From contig JACAVV010000031.1 of the NCBI GenBank assembly GCA_024648695.1, positions 1-64,000 on the forward strand: a stretch of DNA of 64,000 nucleotides, given 5' to 3'. Within the stretch, counting starts at the first letter, position 1. Every line of letters starts with the position of its first letter. The notes beneath the pieces were generated by a model. The model searched no databases. It saw nothing but the letters and a program-made list of their open reading frames with translations, and had not been told where the DNA came from. Position numbers and translations under genes: made by a program. Source of the stretch: Nitrospina sp. GTDB taxonomy: Bacteria; Nitrospinota; Nitrospinia; Nitrospinales; JACRGP01. This document shows, in pieces, positions 1 through 8,429 of this stretch.

Positions 1-323
1 CGTTATAAGGGAAACACTCATGGATAAGAAAGCTTTAATCGACATTTTGACTCTAAACCCACAACGATTGAGAAAAATCAACTTAGAACCTATACAATAT
101 CAGCTAAGTTTCCCCGGACACTAGTGAATATTCCTGATTATTAAATATAAAAATATCCTTTCAACTCTGATTCCTTTATCCGCACCCGGTCTCTTTTAAT
201 TCCAGCGTGTCCCTGTATTCCCTTATCTAATACCTTTAAACCTTTCTTATTTTATGATTTTACCCTTCGAAAGTTTTCCGAAAACGCAATCCATTACCCT
301 ATTTCGTCCTGACAAGGAATAAC
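1..323. other. left edge, no convincing gene
   Basis: This stretch is AT-rich and holds no supported gene. A 34-codon reading frame at 20-124 (ATG at 20, TAG at 122-124) has a plausible Shine-Dalgarno (aaggg at 7-11). It encodes a basic peptide containing the string LNPQRLRKINLEP. I do not recognise it; it could be the 3' remnant of a mobile-element gene or a chance frame. From 130 to 310 I see only AT-rich leader sequence for the kinase gene at 324. Confidence 0.4.
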
Positions 324-1388
324 GTGCCCAGGCCATCCAGTATTGTATCGATCCGATTAAAAGTTCTTTTTGGAATGCTTCTGATGGTGACTATGGTTTT
401 CCTATTAGCTTACGGGTGGGAATTTTTAATTGAAGACTGGTTTCCCATATTATGGTTTGACGAAAATGGTGAGACCGCTGAGGAACATTGGGAATATGTA
501 TTTACTTCGGTTGGGTTTACTTTTGTAGGGATGCTGATTCCTTTCTATTTAATCTACAAAAACTTCATCAGAATCCATGATAACGAACAGCAATTGAATC
601 GATTGAATAGCGATCTGCAGAAAGAAGTTGATCGTCAAACCCGGGAAATAAGGATCGAAAAAGAAAAAGCTGAAGCCGCAAGTGCCTCAAAGTCTGATTT
701 TTTGGCCCGGGCAAGCCATGAATTGCGGACACCCTTGAATGCCATTTTGGGCTTCGCCCAATTGATGGATATCGATCCGGAACTAAATCAGGACCAGAAA
801 AAACATATTTCTTACATTTTAGAGGGTGGAGACCACCTTCTCCATCTGGTTAACGAAATTCTTGATTTGTCCACCATTGAATCCGGTAAGTTGAAGCTGA
901 ATATTCAAAAGATAGGGATCGGTAAATTGATGGAATCGCTGACACCCATGTTTGAAAGTATGGCCCGGCAACACCATATTCGCTTTGCAAACCAAATCTC
1001 CTCCGGCCCGGATATATTCATTCAAGCAGACGAAGGACGTTTGAAGCAGGTTCTATTAAACCTGGTTTCCAATGCGGTAAAATACAACAACACCGGCGGG
1101 TCGGTCGCAATCTCCTGGAAGGTTGAAAGGGAAACATTTCTCAGAATAGCCGTTGTAGATACTGGGTTGGGAATCCCTTTGGATCTCCAAAAGGATTTGT
1201 TCGAACCGTTCAATCGATTGAATCAAAGGGATAGCGGATCTGAAGGCACAGGAATAGGACTGGTAATTTCCAAAAAATTAACCGAGATAATGGGGGGTCA
1301 TTTAAACTTTACAAGCACACTAGGAAAAGGGTCGCGTTTTTTTATTGAACTTCCATTGCAAAACAACAATCCTGATGAAACAAGGTGA
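324..1388 (+). CDS. membrane sensor histidine kinase
   Basis: A 354-residue two-component sensor kinase that autophosphorylates on histidine and passes the phosphate to an unlinked response regulator. There are two membrane segments, residues about 12-33 and 60-80, with a short acidic loop between them that is probably the sensor part. A coiled linker (about 85-120) leads to the HisKA domain with the H-box SHELRTPLNAILG near residue 130. The ATPase domain shows the N-box NLVSNAVKYN, the G1 box DTGLGIP and the G2 box GTGIGLVISKK. The start is GTG at 324, supported by caagga at 313-318. No response regulator is adjacent, so it is an orphan kinase. Its catalytic core resembles the GAF kinase at 22201-23988, and the two may share an evolutionary origin. 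Confidence 0.88.
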   Translation: MPRPSSIVSIRLKVLFGMLLMVTMVFLLAYGWEFLIEDWFPILWFDENGETAEEHWEYVFTSVGFTFVGMLIPFYLIYKNFIRIHDNEQQLNRLNSDLQKEVDRQTREIRIEKEKAEAASASKSDFLARASHELRTPLNAILGFAQLMDIDPELNQDQKKHISYILEGGDHLLHLVNEILDLSTIESGKLKLNIQKIGIGKLMESLTPMFESMARQHHIRFANQISSGPDIFIQADEGRLKQVLLNLVSNAVKYNNTGGSVAISWKVERETFLRIAVVDTGLGIPLDLQKDLFEPFNRLNQRDSGSEGTGIGLVISKKLTEIMGGHLNFTSTLGKGSRFFIELPLQNNNPDETR

Positions 1389-1831
1389 TTTGAGATTTTT
1401 CGTACAAAAAATATAGCTTCGGTATAACCCATTAACAATCTCTTTTTCATCATTAAAATTTCCCGTCCTGGGCCAAAACCTTCGAAATTGCTTTCTTTTT
1501 TGCCAAAATTGAGGTAATTTTTGATATTGAAAACTTTTAAATATTATTCAGTTAGAAATGGACTGAGGTCCCTCTATTTCATTTTAATTTGATTACAATA
1601 ATAAGCTAATACTTTAACTTTCAACTGATACCCTGTGAAGGACCTTTTCAGGGAGAGATTTTTTTAATTTAGAGATTATACTTTGTGGGCGTGGAGAGGT
1701 CCCCAACCTTTTCACACTCCCCTTCCAGAGCGTTCGGCCTTCGCTTTGTGGGTCTTATATTGACTTAGGCTGGATGGTTCCTTTACAATTTCCATTTGCC
1801 CCTTTTAATGTTCTAGTAGGCACAATATTCC
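1389..1831. other. intergenic region upstream of cysK
   Basis: No open frame looks genuine in this 443-base gap. It holds one terminator-like hairpin (listed separately at 1631-1665). A C/T-rich stretch of about 100 bases then runs up to cysK. I find no riboswitch consensus and no clear sigma-70 promoter. A cysK promoter must lie here, but I cannot place it. Confidence 0.5.
1631..1665 (+). terminator. hairpin plus T-tract after the kinase gene
   Basis: CCCTG (1631-1635) pairs with CAGGG (1649-1653), and an inner AAGG/CCTT extends the stem. Seven T residues follow after a short A/G spacer. It lies 240 bases past the kinase stop and 180 bases before cysK. It could therefore be a terminator for the kinase or a leader attenuator for cysK. 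Confidence 0.5.
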
Positions 1832-2767
1832 ATGATCCAAACCAGTAACGGTAAATCTGCAAGCAGTCTAAATTTGATAGGGTCCACACCCTTGGTCAAA
1901 TTGAACAAAATCACCCCGGAAGGTGGCGCGAATATTTACGCCAAGGTGGAGTCATTCAATCCCGGCGGCAGTGTCAAAGACCGCATCGCTTTGGCGATGA
2001 TTGAAGACGCCGAAGCCAAGGGCCTGATTAAACCCGGGTCCACCATCATCGAACCCACCAGTGGTAATACTGGGATTGGCCTCGCCCTGGTCGGTGCCGT
2101 GAAAGGCTATAAAGTTATTTTAGTGATGTCGGAAAACATGAGCGCCGAGCGGCGCCAGATGCTGGAGAGTTTTGGCGCGCAAACAGAACTGAGCCGTGCC
2201 GAATTCGGAATGCAGGGAACTATCGAGCGGGCGGAAGAATTATTGAATGAGAACCCGGATTATTACATGCCGCAACAGTTCAATAATCCGGCCAACCCGA
2301 AGATTCACCGAAAGACTACCGGACCTGAAATCCTGTCCGCAATGGATGGAGAATCCATAGACGCCTTCGTTGCGGGAATCGGTACCGGTGGCACTATCAC
2401 GGGAACCGGGGAAGTGCTTAAGGAACAGTATCCGGAAATAAAAATAATTGGTGTGGAACCACAAACCTCTGCCGTGCTGTCGGGTCAGCCCCCCGGACCG
2501 CACAAGATTCAGGGCATTGGCGCGGGATTCAAACCCAAAGTATTGAACATGGACATCGTCAGCGAAATCCGTCCCTCCACCGATGAGGATGCGTATCATT
2601 TCTCGCAACGCCTGGCTAAAGAGGAAGGCCTGTTGGTGGGAATCTCATCCGGCGCGGCTTGTTGGGCCGCCTATGAAATCGCCAAAGAGCTGGGACCCGG
2701 CAAAAACGTGGTCACTCTTCTGCCAGATTCCGGAGAACGGTATTTCAGCTTCAACAGATTTTTTTAA
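1832..2767 (+). CDS. cysK: cysteine synthase A (O-acetylserine sulfhydrylase)
   Basis: A PLP enzyme of 311 residues that replaces the acetyl group of O-acetylserine with sulfide to give cysteine. The PLP lysine sits in NPGGSVKDR (about residue 46) and the substrate loop is TSGNTGIG (about residue 74). The glycine-rich phosphate loop is GIGTGGTITG. The string PGPHKIQGIGAGF is typical of CysK proteins rather than of CysM. Length and C-terminus (LPDSGERY) are normal for the family. The start is ATG at 1832 without a strong Shine-Dalgarno. It is the first gene of a same-strand sulfur cluster that runs to 6555, and a second, different cysteine synthase lies at the far end of that cluster. Confidence 0.95.
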   Translation: MIQTSNGKSASSLNLIGSTPLVKLNKITPEGGANIYAKVESFNPGGSVKDRIALAMIEDAEAKGLIKPGSTIIEPTSGNTGIGLALVGAVKGYKVILVMSENMSAERRQMLESFGAQTELSRAEFGMQGTIERAEELLNENPDYYMPQQFNNPANPKIHRKTTGPEILSAMDGESIDAFVAGIGTGGTITGTGEVLKEQYPEIKIIGVEPQTSAVLSGQPPGPHKIQGIGAGFKPKVLNMDIVSEIRPSTDEDAYHFSQRLAKEEGLLVGISSGAACWAAYEIAKELGPGKNVVTLLPDSGERYFSFNRFF

Positions 2768-2792
2768 AATTTAAAGTAAGGAAATGTTTTGA

Positions 2793-4031
2793 ATGGGATA
2801 TGTTAAAGGATTGCGTTGCAAAGAATGCAACAAAGAATACGATAAACTTCCCTTGCACGTTTGCGAATATTGTTTTGGCCCCCTGGAAGTTGATTACGAT
2901 TACGACACGATAAAAACGAAAATAAGCCGAGAGTCCATTCAGGCAGGCCCTGCCTCCATGTGGCGATACGAAGCATTGATGCCCATCGATGGGGAACCCA
3001 AAGTAGGACACCATGTGGGGTTCACTCCTCTGGTGCGTGCAAAAAACCTTGGGAAGGTATTGGGTATCAAGGAGCTTTACGTAAAAAACGATTCGGTCAA
3101 CCACCCTACCTTCTCGTTCAAGGACCGGGTGGTGAGCGTGGCCATTTCCAAAGCCATCGAATTCGGCTACGACACTGTGTGCTGTCCGTCCACCGGCAAC
3201 TTGGCCAATTCCGTGGCCTCGCAAGCGGCGGCGGCAGGACTCAAAAGCTTTATTTTCATCCCTTCCGGACTGGAAGCGGGCAAGATTCTGGGAACCAATG
3301 TGTACGGCACCAACCTCATCAGCGTGAAAGGCAGTTACGACGATGTCAATCGGCTTGCCAGTGAAATTGGTGCGCAACACAACTGGGCGTTTGTGAATAT
3401 CAACATCCGCCCCTACTATGGTGACGGATCAAAGTCTTACGGATACGAAATTGCCGAGCAGTTGGGCTGGAAAGCTCCCGATGCCGTTGTGGTTCCGGTA
3501 GCAGGCAGTTCCCTGATCACAAAGATCTACCGCGCCTTTAAAGAATTCGATATGCTCGGTTTGATCGACGGCGTTCCAAGCAAAATATTTGCCGCCCAGG
3601 CCACCGGCTGTGCGCCTGTAACCACGGCAATTAAAAATGGGACTGATGTCATCAAGCCGGTCAAACCGAATACCATTGCCAAATCTATCGCCATCGGCAA
3701 CCCTGCGGACGGATATTACGGTGTCAAAACAGCGAAGGAAAGCGGGGGCTATGGCGAAGATGTCACGGATGAAGAAGTGGTGAAGGGCATGAAATTATTG
3801 GCGGAAACTGAGGGCATTTTTACCGAAACCGCTGGAGGAGTGACCGTCGGGGTCACCAAAAAGTTGATCGAGCAAGGCCGTATCAAACCGGACGATTTGA
3901 CGGTCATCTGCATTACGGGTAACGGACTCAAAACGCAGGAAGCCCTGATCAACGAATATCCCGCACCGCCCGAAATCGAACCGAACATCGAAAGTTTCGA
4001 AGAAATATTTTCTAACAGTATGATGGTTTAA
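2793..4031 (+). CDS. thrC: threonine synthase family protein
   Basis: A fold-type II PLP enzyme of 412 residues that would convert O-phosphohomoserine to threonine. The N-terminus is a zinc-ribbon-like segment (CKEC and CEYC, residues about 6-30). The PLP lysine is in FSFKDR (about residue 110), followed by the STGNLANS loop. The start is ATG at 2793, preceded by aagga at 2778-2782. It sits between cysK and the sulfur-carrier gene, with 15 bases to the latter. This pairing of a threonine synthase with a ThiS/MoaD-like gene recurs in other bacteria. It raises the possibility, which is inference, that the enzyme accepts a protein thiocarboxylate and makes homocysteine from phosphohomoserine. 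Plain threonine synthase remains the default reading. Confidence 0.88.
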   Translation: MGYVKGLRCKECNKEYDKLPLHVCEYCFGPLEVDYDYDTIKTKISRESIQAGPASMWRYEALMPIDGEPKVGHHVGFTPLVRAKNLGKVLGIKELYVKNDSVNHPTFSFKDRVVSVAISKAIEFGYDTVCCPSTGNLANSVASQAAAAGLKSFIFIPSGLEAGKILGTNVYGTNLISVKGSYDDVNRLASEIGAQHNWAFVNINIRPYYGDGSKSYGYEIAEQLGWKAPDAVVVPVAGSSLITKIYRAFKEFDMLGLIDGVPSKIFAAQATGCAPVTTAIKNGTDVIKPVKPNTIAKSIAIGNPADGYYGVKTAKESGGYGEDVTDEEVVKGMKLLAETEGIFTETAGGVTVGVTKKLIEQGRIKPDDLTVICITGNGLKTQEALINEYPAPPEIEPNIESFEEIFSNSMMV

Positions 4032-4045
4032 TAAGGAGAAACATA

Positions 4046-4327
4046 ATGGCTGTAAAAGTGAGAATCCCTTCTCCCTTGATGAAACTGACCAACAACCAAA
4101 GCGAAGTGACCGCAGAAGGCGCTACCATCGCCGACCTGTTCAATAATCTGGAGTCGCAATTTGCCGGAATCAAGGATCGCATTTGCGAAGAGAACGGGAC
4201 GCCAAGACGCTTTATCAATATTTATCTAAACGAAGAAGACATCCGCTTTCTGGAAGGCGAAAACACTGCCGTTAAAGAAGGCGATGAAGTATCCATCATT
4301 CCAGCAATCGCAGGTGGGCTGGTCTAA
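4046..4327 (+). CDS. ThiS/MoaD-like sulfur carrier protein (CysO/HcyS type)
   Basis: A ubiquitin-fold sulfur carrier of 93 residues. Members of this family end in Gly-Gly. The terminal carboxylate is adenylated by an E1-like enzyme and turned into a thiocarboxylate that donates sulfur. The N-terminal strand (VKVRIPSPL), the NQSEV segment and the acidic EGDEVSIIPAIAGG tail are typical of CysO- and MoaD-like proteins. Here the Gly-Gly is followed by Leu-Val, so the carrier would need trimming before it can be charged. Such tails are known for QbsE and HcyS, where a JAMM-type peptidase removes them; no JAMM gene is visible in this window. A strong ribosome site (aaggag at 4034-4039) precedes the ATG. 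The stop overlaps the next start (TAATG), implying translational coupling. Confidence 0.88.
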   Translation: MAVKVRIPSPLMKLTNNQSEVTAEGATIADLFNNLESQFAGIKDRICEENGTPRRFINIYLNEEDIRFLEGENTAVKEGDEVSIIPAIAGGLV

Positions 4328-5133
4328 TGACGGATTTCACCGACGAGCAGATCGAACGCTACAGCAGGCACATCATCCTTCCTGAAGTGGGGGGAGTCGG
4401 GCAAATGAAACTGCTTGATTCTAAAGTCTTGATCATTGGCGCCGGAGGGCTCGGCTCACCGACCGCTTATTATCTTGCCGCCGCAGGTGTGGGCACTTTG
4501 GGTATCGTCGATTTTGATGTGGTGGATCTCAGCAATCTGCAAAGGCAGATCATTCATTCCACCGAACGAATCGGGATGCTCAAGACCGAATCGGCGAAAA
4601 AGACCATTCAGAGCCTCAATCCGGATGTGAATGTTGTAACTTATAATGATAAGATTTCCTCGCAAAACATCATGGATCTTTTCGAAGGCTATGATTATGT
4701 GCTGGACGGCACCGATAATTTTCCTACTCGTTACCTGATCAACGACGCATGTGTTTTAACGGGTAAAACTAATATTCACGGAAGTATATTCCGGTTCGAA
4801 GGCCAGGTCACCATATTCGATGCCAAAGAAGGCCCCTGTTACCGGTGCCTGTATCCCGAACCTCCTCCTCCCGGGCTGGTTCCCAATTGTCAGGAAGGTG
4901 GCGTACTGGGTGTACTGGCTGGTATCATCGGTAATATGCAGGCGGTAGAAACTTTGAAACATATCCTTGGTATTGGTGACTCGATGGTGGGCAAATTGCT
5001 CATCTACGATGCTTTGAAAACAGAGTTTCGCAAGCTGAAGCTTAAGAAAGACAAAAATTGTCCGATTTGCGGACCCAATCCGACGATCAAGGAATTGATC
5101 GATTATGAACAATTCTGCGGGTTTTCCAGTTAA
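4327..5133 (+). CDS. moeB: MoeB/ThiF-family sulfur-carrier adenylyltransferase
   Basis: An E1-like enzyme of 268 residues that adenylates the C-terminus of a ubiquitin-fold carrier, surely the one encoded immediately upstream. The nucleotide loop is GAGGLGSP (about residue 39), followed by the conserved DFDVVDLSNLQRQ segment. Two zinc-binding pairs, CYRC (about 172) and CPIC (about 244), are present. There is no C-terminal rhodanese domain, so sulfur must come from elsewhere, for example the ferredoxin-linked or sulfide route. Its start overlaps the carrier stop by one base. MoeB (molybdopterin), ThiF (thiamine) and HcyF/MoeZ (amino-acid) enzymes cannot be told apart by sequence alone. The cysteine-synthase neighbours favour the last. 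Confidence 0.9.
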   Translation: MTDFTDEQIERYSRHIILPEVGGVGQMKLLDSKVLIIGAGGLGSPTAYYLAAAGVGTLGIVDFDVVDLSNLQRQIIHSTERIGMLKTESAKKTIQSLNPDVNVVTYNDKISSQNIMDLFEGYDYVLDGTDNFPTRYLINDACVLTGKTNIHGSIFRFEGQVTIFDAKEGPCYRCLYPEPPPPGLVPNCQEGGVLGVLAGIIGNMQAVETLKHILGIGDSMVGKLLIYDALKTEFRKLKLKKDKNCPICGPNPTIKELIDYEQFCGFSS

Positions 5134-5188
5134 TTCGTGAATCCTTTTAAATTTTGGAACCCTATAGAAATTTTTGAATCTAAAGGTT

Positions 5189-6181
5189 ATGTCCAAGCTC
5201 AAGATGAATTCCCAATTAAGTAAAGAAGATCTGGAACCTGCGTGTCCATTAATTTCCGAACCGTCGATATTGACGGAAATCGGAAACACTCCCTTGATCC
5301 GCATCAAGAATATCGGCAAGGAAGTGGAGGGTGTCGAGATTTATGCCAAAGCTGAATGGAGGAATGCCGGTGGGTCTGTAAAATCGCGGCCCGCCTTGAA
5401 AATGATCGAGGATGGTGAAAAGTCCGGTAAGCTGACCAAGGACAAAATCATTATCGATTCCACCTCCGGGAACACCGGCATCGCCTATGCCTTGATTGGT
5501 AAAGCCAAGGGGTATAAAGTCAATTTGGTCATGGCGGCGAATGTGTGCAAAGAGCGTAAAGGCGTCATGGCTAACTTCTACGGTGCCGAGATCATTACCT
5601 CCAGCCCTTTTGAGGGTTCGGACGGGGCGATTCGGTTGTGCCAGAAAATTTACAACGAAAACCCGGAATTGTATTTCATGCCGGACCAATACAATAACGA
5701 TTCCAACTGGAAAGCCCATTTTGAGACCACGGCCCGGGAAATCTGGAGTCAGACCCAAGGCAAGATCACCCATTTTGCCGCGGGAATCGGGACGGGTGGA
5801 ACCATCATGGGAAACACTCGCGGGCTCAGGGATCTCAACCCTGATATCAAATGTTATGCCATTGAACCCTCCGAAGATTTGCACGGCATCGAAGGATTGA
5901 AGCATATGGAATCCTCCATCGTGCCGGGGATTTATAAGGAATCCGAACTGGACGGCAAAATTGGCGTTTCCACCGAAGACTCCTATAAAATGGTGGAGCG
6001 TTTGGAAAAAGAAGAAGGCATTCTTGTCGGCCACTCTTCCGGTGCCGCTTTACATGGTGCGCTTGAGTTAGCCAAACAGATTAAAAAGGGCGTTATCGTC
6101 ACCGTATTTCCCGACAGTTGCGACGACTGTTATATCCGTTCAGGGCATTTTAAAGAGTATATGGAATCCCTTCACGACTAA
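5189..6181 (+). CDS. cysM: cysteine synthase, CysM type (likely thiocarboxylate-dependent)
   Basis: A second cysteine synthase of about 330 residues. The PLP lysine is in GGSVKSR and the substrate loop is STSGNTGIA. The segment around HGIEGLKHM followed by VPGIY resembles the corresponding part of mycobacterial CysM, which uses O-phosphoserine and the carrier CysO-thiocarboxylate. The cysK at 1832 has the PGPHKIQG string there instead. The C-terminus carries a CDDC pair. The start is uncertain: ATG 5189, ATG 5204 and an upstream TTG at 5174 are in frame and none has a good ribosome site. Its place after the carrier and E1 genes supports a CysO-type cysteine route that would resist oxidants better than free sulfide use. 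That role is inference. Confidence 0.87.
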   Translation: MSKLKMNSQLSKEDLEPACPLISEPSILTEIGNTPLIRIKNIGKEVEGVEIYAKAEWRNAGGSVKSRPALKMIEDGEKSGKLTKDKIIIDSTSGNTGIAYALIGKAKGYKVNLVMAANVCKERKGVMANFYGAEIITSSPFEGSDGAIRLCQKIYNENPELYFMPDQYNNDSNWKAHFETTAREIWSQTQGKITHFAAGIGTGGTIMGNTRGLRDLNPDIKCYAIEPSEDLHGIEGLKHMESSIVPGIYKESELDGKIGVSTEDSYKMVERLEKEEGILVGHSSGAALHGALELAKQIKKGVIVTVFPDSCDDCYIRSGHFKEYMESLHD

Positions 6182-6228
6182 ACCGTCTGAATTCCAGAAA
6201 CCCTTCCAACCTGACTACCAAAAACTCT

Positions 6229-6555
6229 ATGCCACGGTTTCAAAAGCATCTTTTTATTTGCACCAATCAGCGCAAACCCGACGACCCGCGCGGTAGTTGT
6301 ACAAAATGCGGATCCGAAGACCTGGCCAGCCACGCCAAAAAGCGTATTCATGACATGGGGCTTAAGGGAAAAGTCAGGATCAATAAAGCCGGGTGCCTTG
6401 ACGCATGCCAATATGGTCCTGCCGTTGTGATCTATCCCGATGACGTTTGGTATCAACCCAAAAACCGTAAGGATATGGAGCAAATCCTCAACGACCATGT
6501 GTTAAACGACCGCATCGTAGAGAATTTGCGCATTCATTTTCCGCAAAAACCTTAA
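6229..6555 (+). CDS. thioredoxin-like [2Fe-2S] ferredoxin
   Basis: A 108-residue thioredoxin-fold ferredoxin. The cluster ligands appear as FIC near residue 11, a second cysteine after DDPRG, and the closing GCLDACQYGP motif (C-x3-C), the pattern of the 2Fe-2S thioredoxin-like family. The segment PAVVIYPDDVWY is also characteristic. It follows cysM by 47 bases in the same direction and may supply electrons for sulfur or sulfite reduction; the partner enzyme is not in the window. The ATG at 6229 has no obvious Shine-Dalgarno, so it may depend on readthrough from cysM. Confidence 0.85.
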   Translation: MPRFQKHLFICTNQRKPDDPRGSCTKCGSEDLASHAKKRIHDMGLKGKVRINKAGCLDACQYGPAVVIYPDDVWYQPKNRKDMEQILNDHVLNDRIVENLRIHFPQKP

Positions 6556-6785
6556 AATGAATTTTCCTCCTTAACCGCCATTTATATTCCATCCTCTCCT
6601 GCAAAACCGTTTCTCAAAACCTGAAATCTCAAAAAACATTTGATTTTTAAGCCTTTTTTTCATTTATTGATGGAAAATAAGATCAAATCAATGTAAATTA
6701 GAAGCAAAAAAACAACGGGTTATGGGTAAATTGCCGAAAATCAGAAAATCCTGATCCCCGCATCCATTCGCTTGGGAGGTTTTTG

Positions 6786-8411
6786 ATGACACATTCGTTC
6801 ATTAGGAGTTCAGTCTTATTCCTTGGTGGTAGCCTTGTCCTGTTTTCAGGTTGTGCATCCCAACCTGAGATTGTTCAGCCCTATCATGAAAAACCCGAAC
6901 CAATGGTCCAGGAAAAGCCCACCCATGTCCTGAACCAGGATTTGGCAAGCAATCCGGACGCCAGTTACCGAGCCCAGGCGGCCAAGGAATTGGCGAATCG
7001 TAATCTTTCGATGTCAGAGAAGCAATCCAGTGTCAGTCCACTTACAAAAGGGCTCAAGGATAAGGATGCACATGTACGAAAATATTCGGCAGGGGCCTTG
7101 GGAAATATGGGTTCAGCTGCACACTCCTCGGTTCATGCGTTGACAGAAAGTCTGAAAGACCCCAACCACGAGACACGAATGATGGCGGCGATCAGTTTAG
7201 GAAAAATGGGTTCCTCTGCCCAACCCGCGGTTCCTGTATTGATCGAACGCTTGAAAGATAAGTCCGATGCCAGTAACCGCCTGTTTTACGTTGCCACTCT
7301 TGGAAGTATAGGATCGGGTGCACGGGAGTCAGTCCCTCTGTTATCATCCCATCTCAGGCAAGCCGGCGACCCAAGCCTGAAAATCTATTCCGCTGAAGCC
7401 CTTGGGAAAATGGGGTCTTCTGCCGCTCCCGCAGTGGCTTCTCTTATTCAAACATTGAACGATCCCGACCCCAAGGTGCGCTTGTACACTGTGACCGCAC
7501 TGGGTAAAATCGGTCCGCAGGCAAAAAGTGCCGTTCCTGGTTTGATGGCAAACCTGCATAAGGAAAAAGGGTCGCACAGGACAGCAATTGTGAGTGCACT
7601 GCGAGGAATCGGCTCTGCAGACAAATCGGCAGTACCTGCTTTAAACGACGGATTGAAAGATCCGGATTTCAACGTTCGTTTATTTTCTGCCCAGGCCCTG
7701 GCAAAAATTGGTGCTCCTGCGAAACCTGCTTTGAACAATCTGGTCGATGCACTAAAAGACAAAGATACCCGACTGCAATTGGCTTCCCTCGAAACACTTT
7801 CTCATTTTGGTCCTGCTTCTAGAAAAGCCTTACCGCAATTGATAAAGTTGGCGGGGAGCCGGGACTCCAAAATCAGAAGGGCGGCAACAAAAGCCTTGGC
7901 GGAATTGAGTCCCAATATCAAAGGCGCGGAACCTATCCTGGTTGAACGCAGTAACGATGCGGATACCCAAATCCGTAAAGATGCAGTCAAAGCTTTAAGC
8001 AGGTTGGGCACCTCTCACCCTGACATCATTCCTGCCCTGATTCGAAGGCTCAAGGATCGGGATCAAACAGTTCGCAATATGGCCGCTGATGCTTTAGGTC
8101 GAATGAATCTTGCACAAAAACCCACAGTCCATGTATTGATCGAAAACCTGAAAGATTCCGACAGCATGGTAAAACTGGGAGCCATCATGGCACTTGGAAA
8201 CATGGGTGCAGGAGCGAGGGAAGCAGTACCCGGTTTGACCAAAACTCTTAAGGACAGTGATGCGGCGGTGCGAATGTTTTCGGCAATGGCTCTGGGTAAA
8301 ATGGGAAAAGCGGCGAAATCCGCCAAACCGGTTCTTGAAGATTTAAAGAAAAACGACCGCGACTCAAACGTCAAAAAATACGCCGCTCAGGCATTGGGTA
8401 AAATTAAATAA
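6786..8411 (+). CDS. HEAT-repeat lipoprotein
   Basis: A 541-residue exported protein made almost entirely of HEAT (PBS-lyase type) repeats. The N-terminal signal ends in a lipobox, LFSGC at about residue 24, so it should be lipid-anchored. From about residue 60 to the end, roughly a dozen repeats follow the pattern LKDxDxxVRxxxAxALGKxG, which stacks into an alpha-solenoid for protein binding. The start chosen is ATG 6786, because gggagg at 6774-6779 lies six bases before it; a TTG one codon earlier is less likely. Only 18 bases separate its stop from the convergent ABC gene. No enzyme domain is visible, so a scaffold role at the envelope is the most that can be said. Confidence 0.88.
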   Translation: MTHSFIRSSVLFLGGSLVLFSGCASQPEIVQPYHEKPEPMVQEKPTHVLNQDLASNPDASYRAQAAKELANRNLSMSEKQSSVSPLTKGLKDKDAHVRKYSAGALGNMGSAAHSSVHALTESLKDPNHETRMMAAISLGKMGSSAQPAVPVLIERLKDKSDASNRLFYVATLGSIGSGARESVPLLSSHLRQAGDPSLKIYSAEALGKMGSSAAPAVASLIQTLNDPDPKVRLYTVTALGKIGPQAKSAVPGLMANLHKEKGSHRTAIVSALRGIGSADKSAVPALNDGLKDPDFNVRLFSAQALAKIGAPAKPALNNLVDALKDKDTRLQLASLETLSHFGPASRKALPQLIKLAGSRDSKIRRAATKALAELSPNIKGAEPILVERSNDADTQIRKDAVKALSRLGTSHPDIIPALIRRLKDRDQTVRNMAADALGRMNLAQKPTVHVLIENLKDSDSMVKLGAIMALGNMGAGAREAVPGLTKTLKDSDAAVRMFSAMALGKMGKAAKSAKPVLEDLKKNDRDSNVKKYAAQALGKIK

Positions 8412-8429
8412 AGGCACCAACCAACGTTG

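Noticed and set aside
2751-3380. Long minus-strand frame (209 codons) inside the threonine synthase gene
   Set aside because: It is opposite a clear conserved gene and shows no family motif, so it is a shadow frame.
5249-6034. Minus-strand frame of 261 codons within cysM
   Set aside because: The plus strand encodes an intact cysteine synthase; the minus frame has no recognisable domain.
6786-8411. Repetitive DNA suggesting a CRISPR or satellite array
   Set aside because: The repetition is at the protein level (HEAT repeats), with unequal nucleotide repeats and no spacers.
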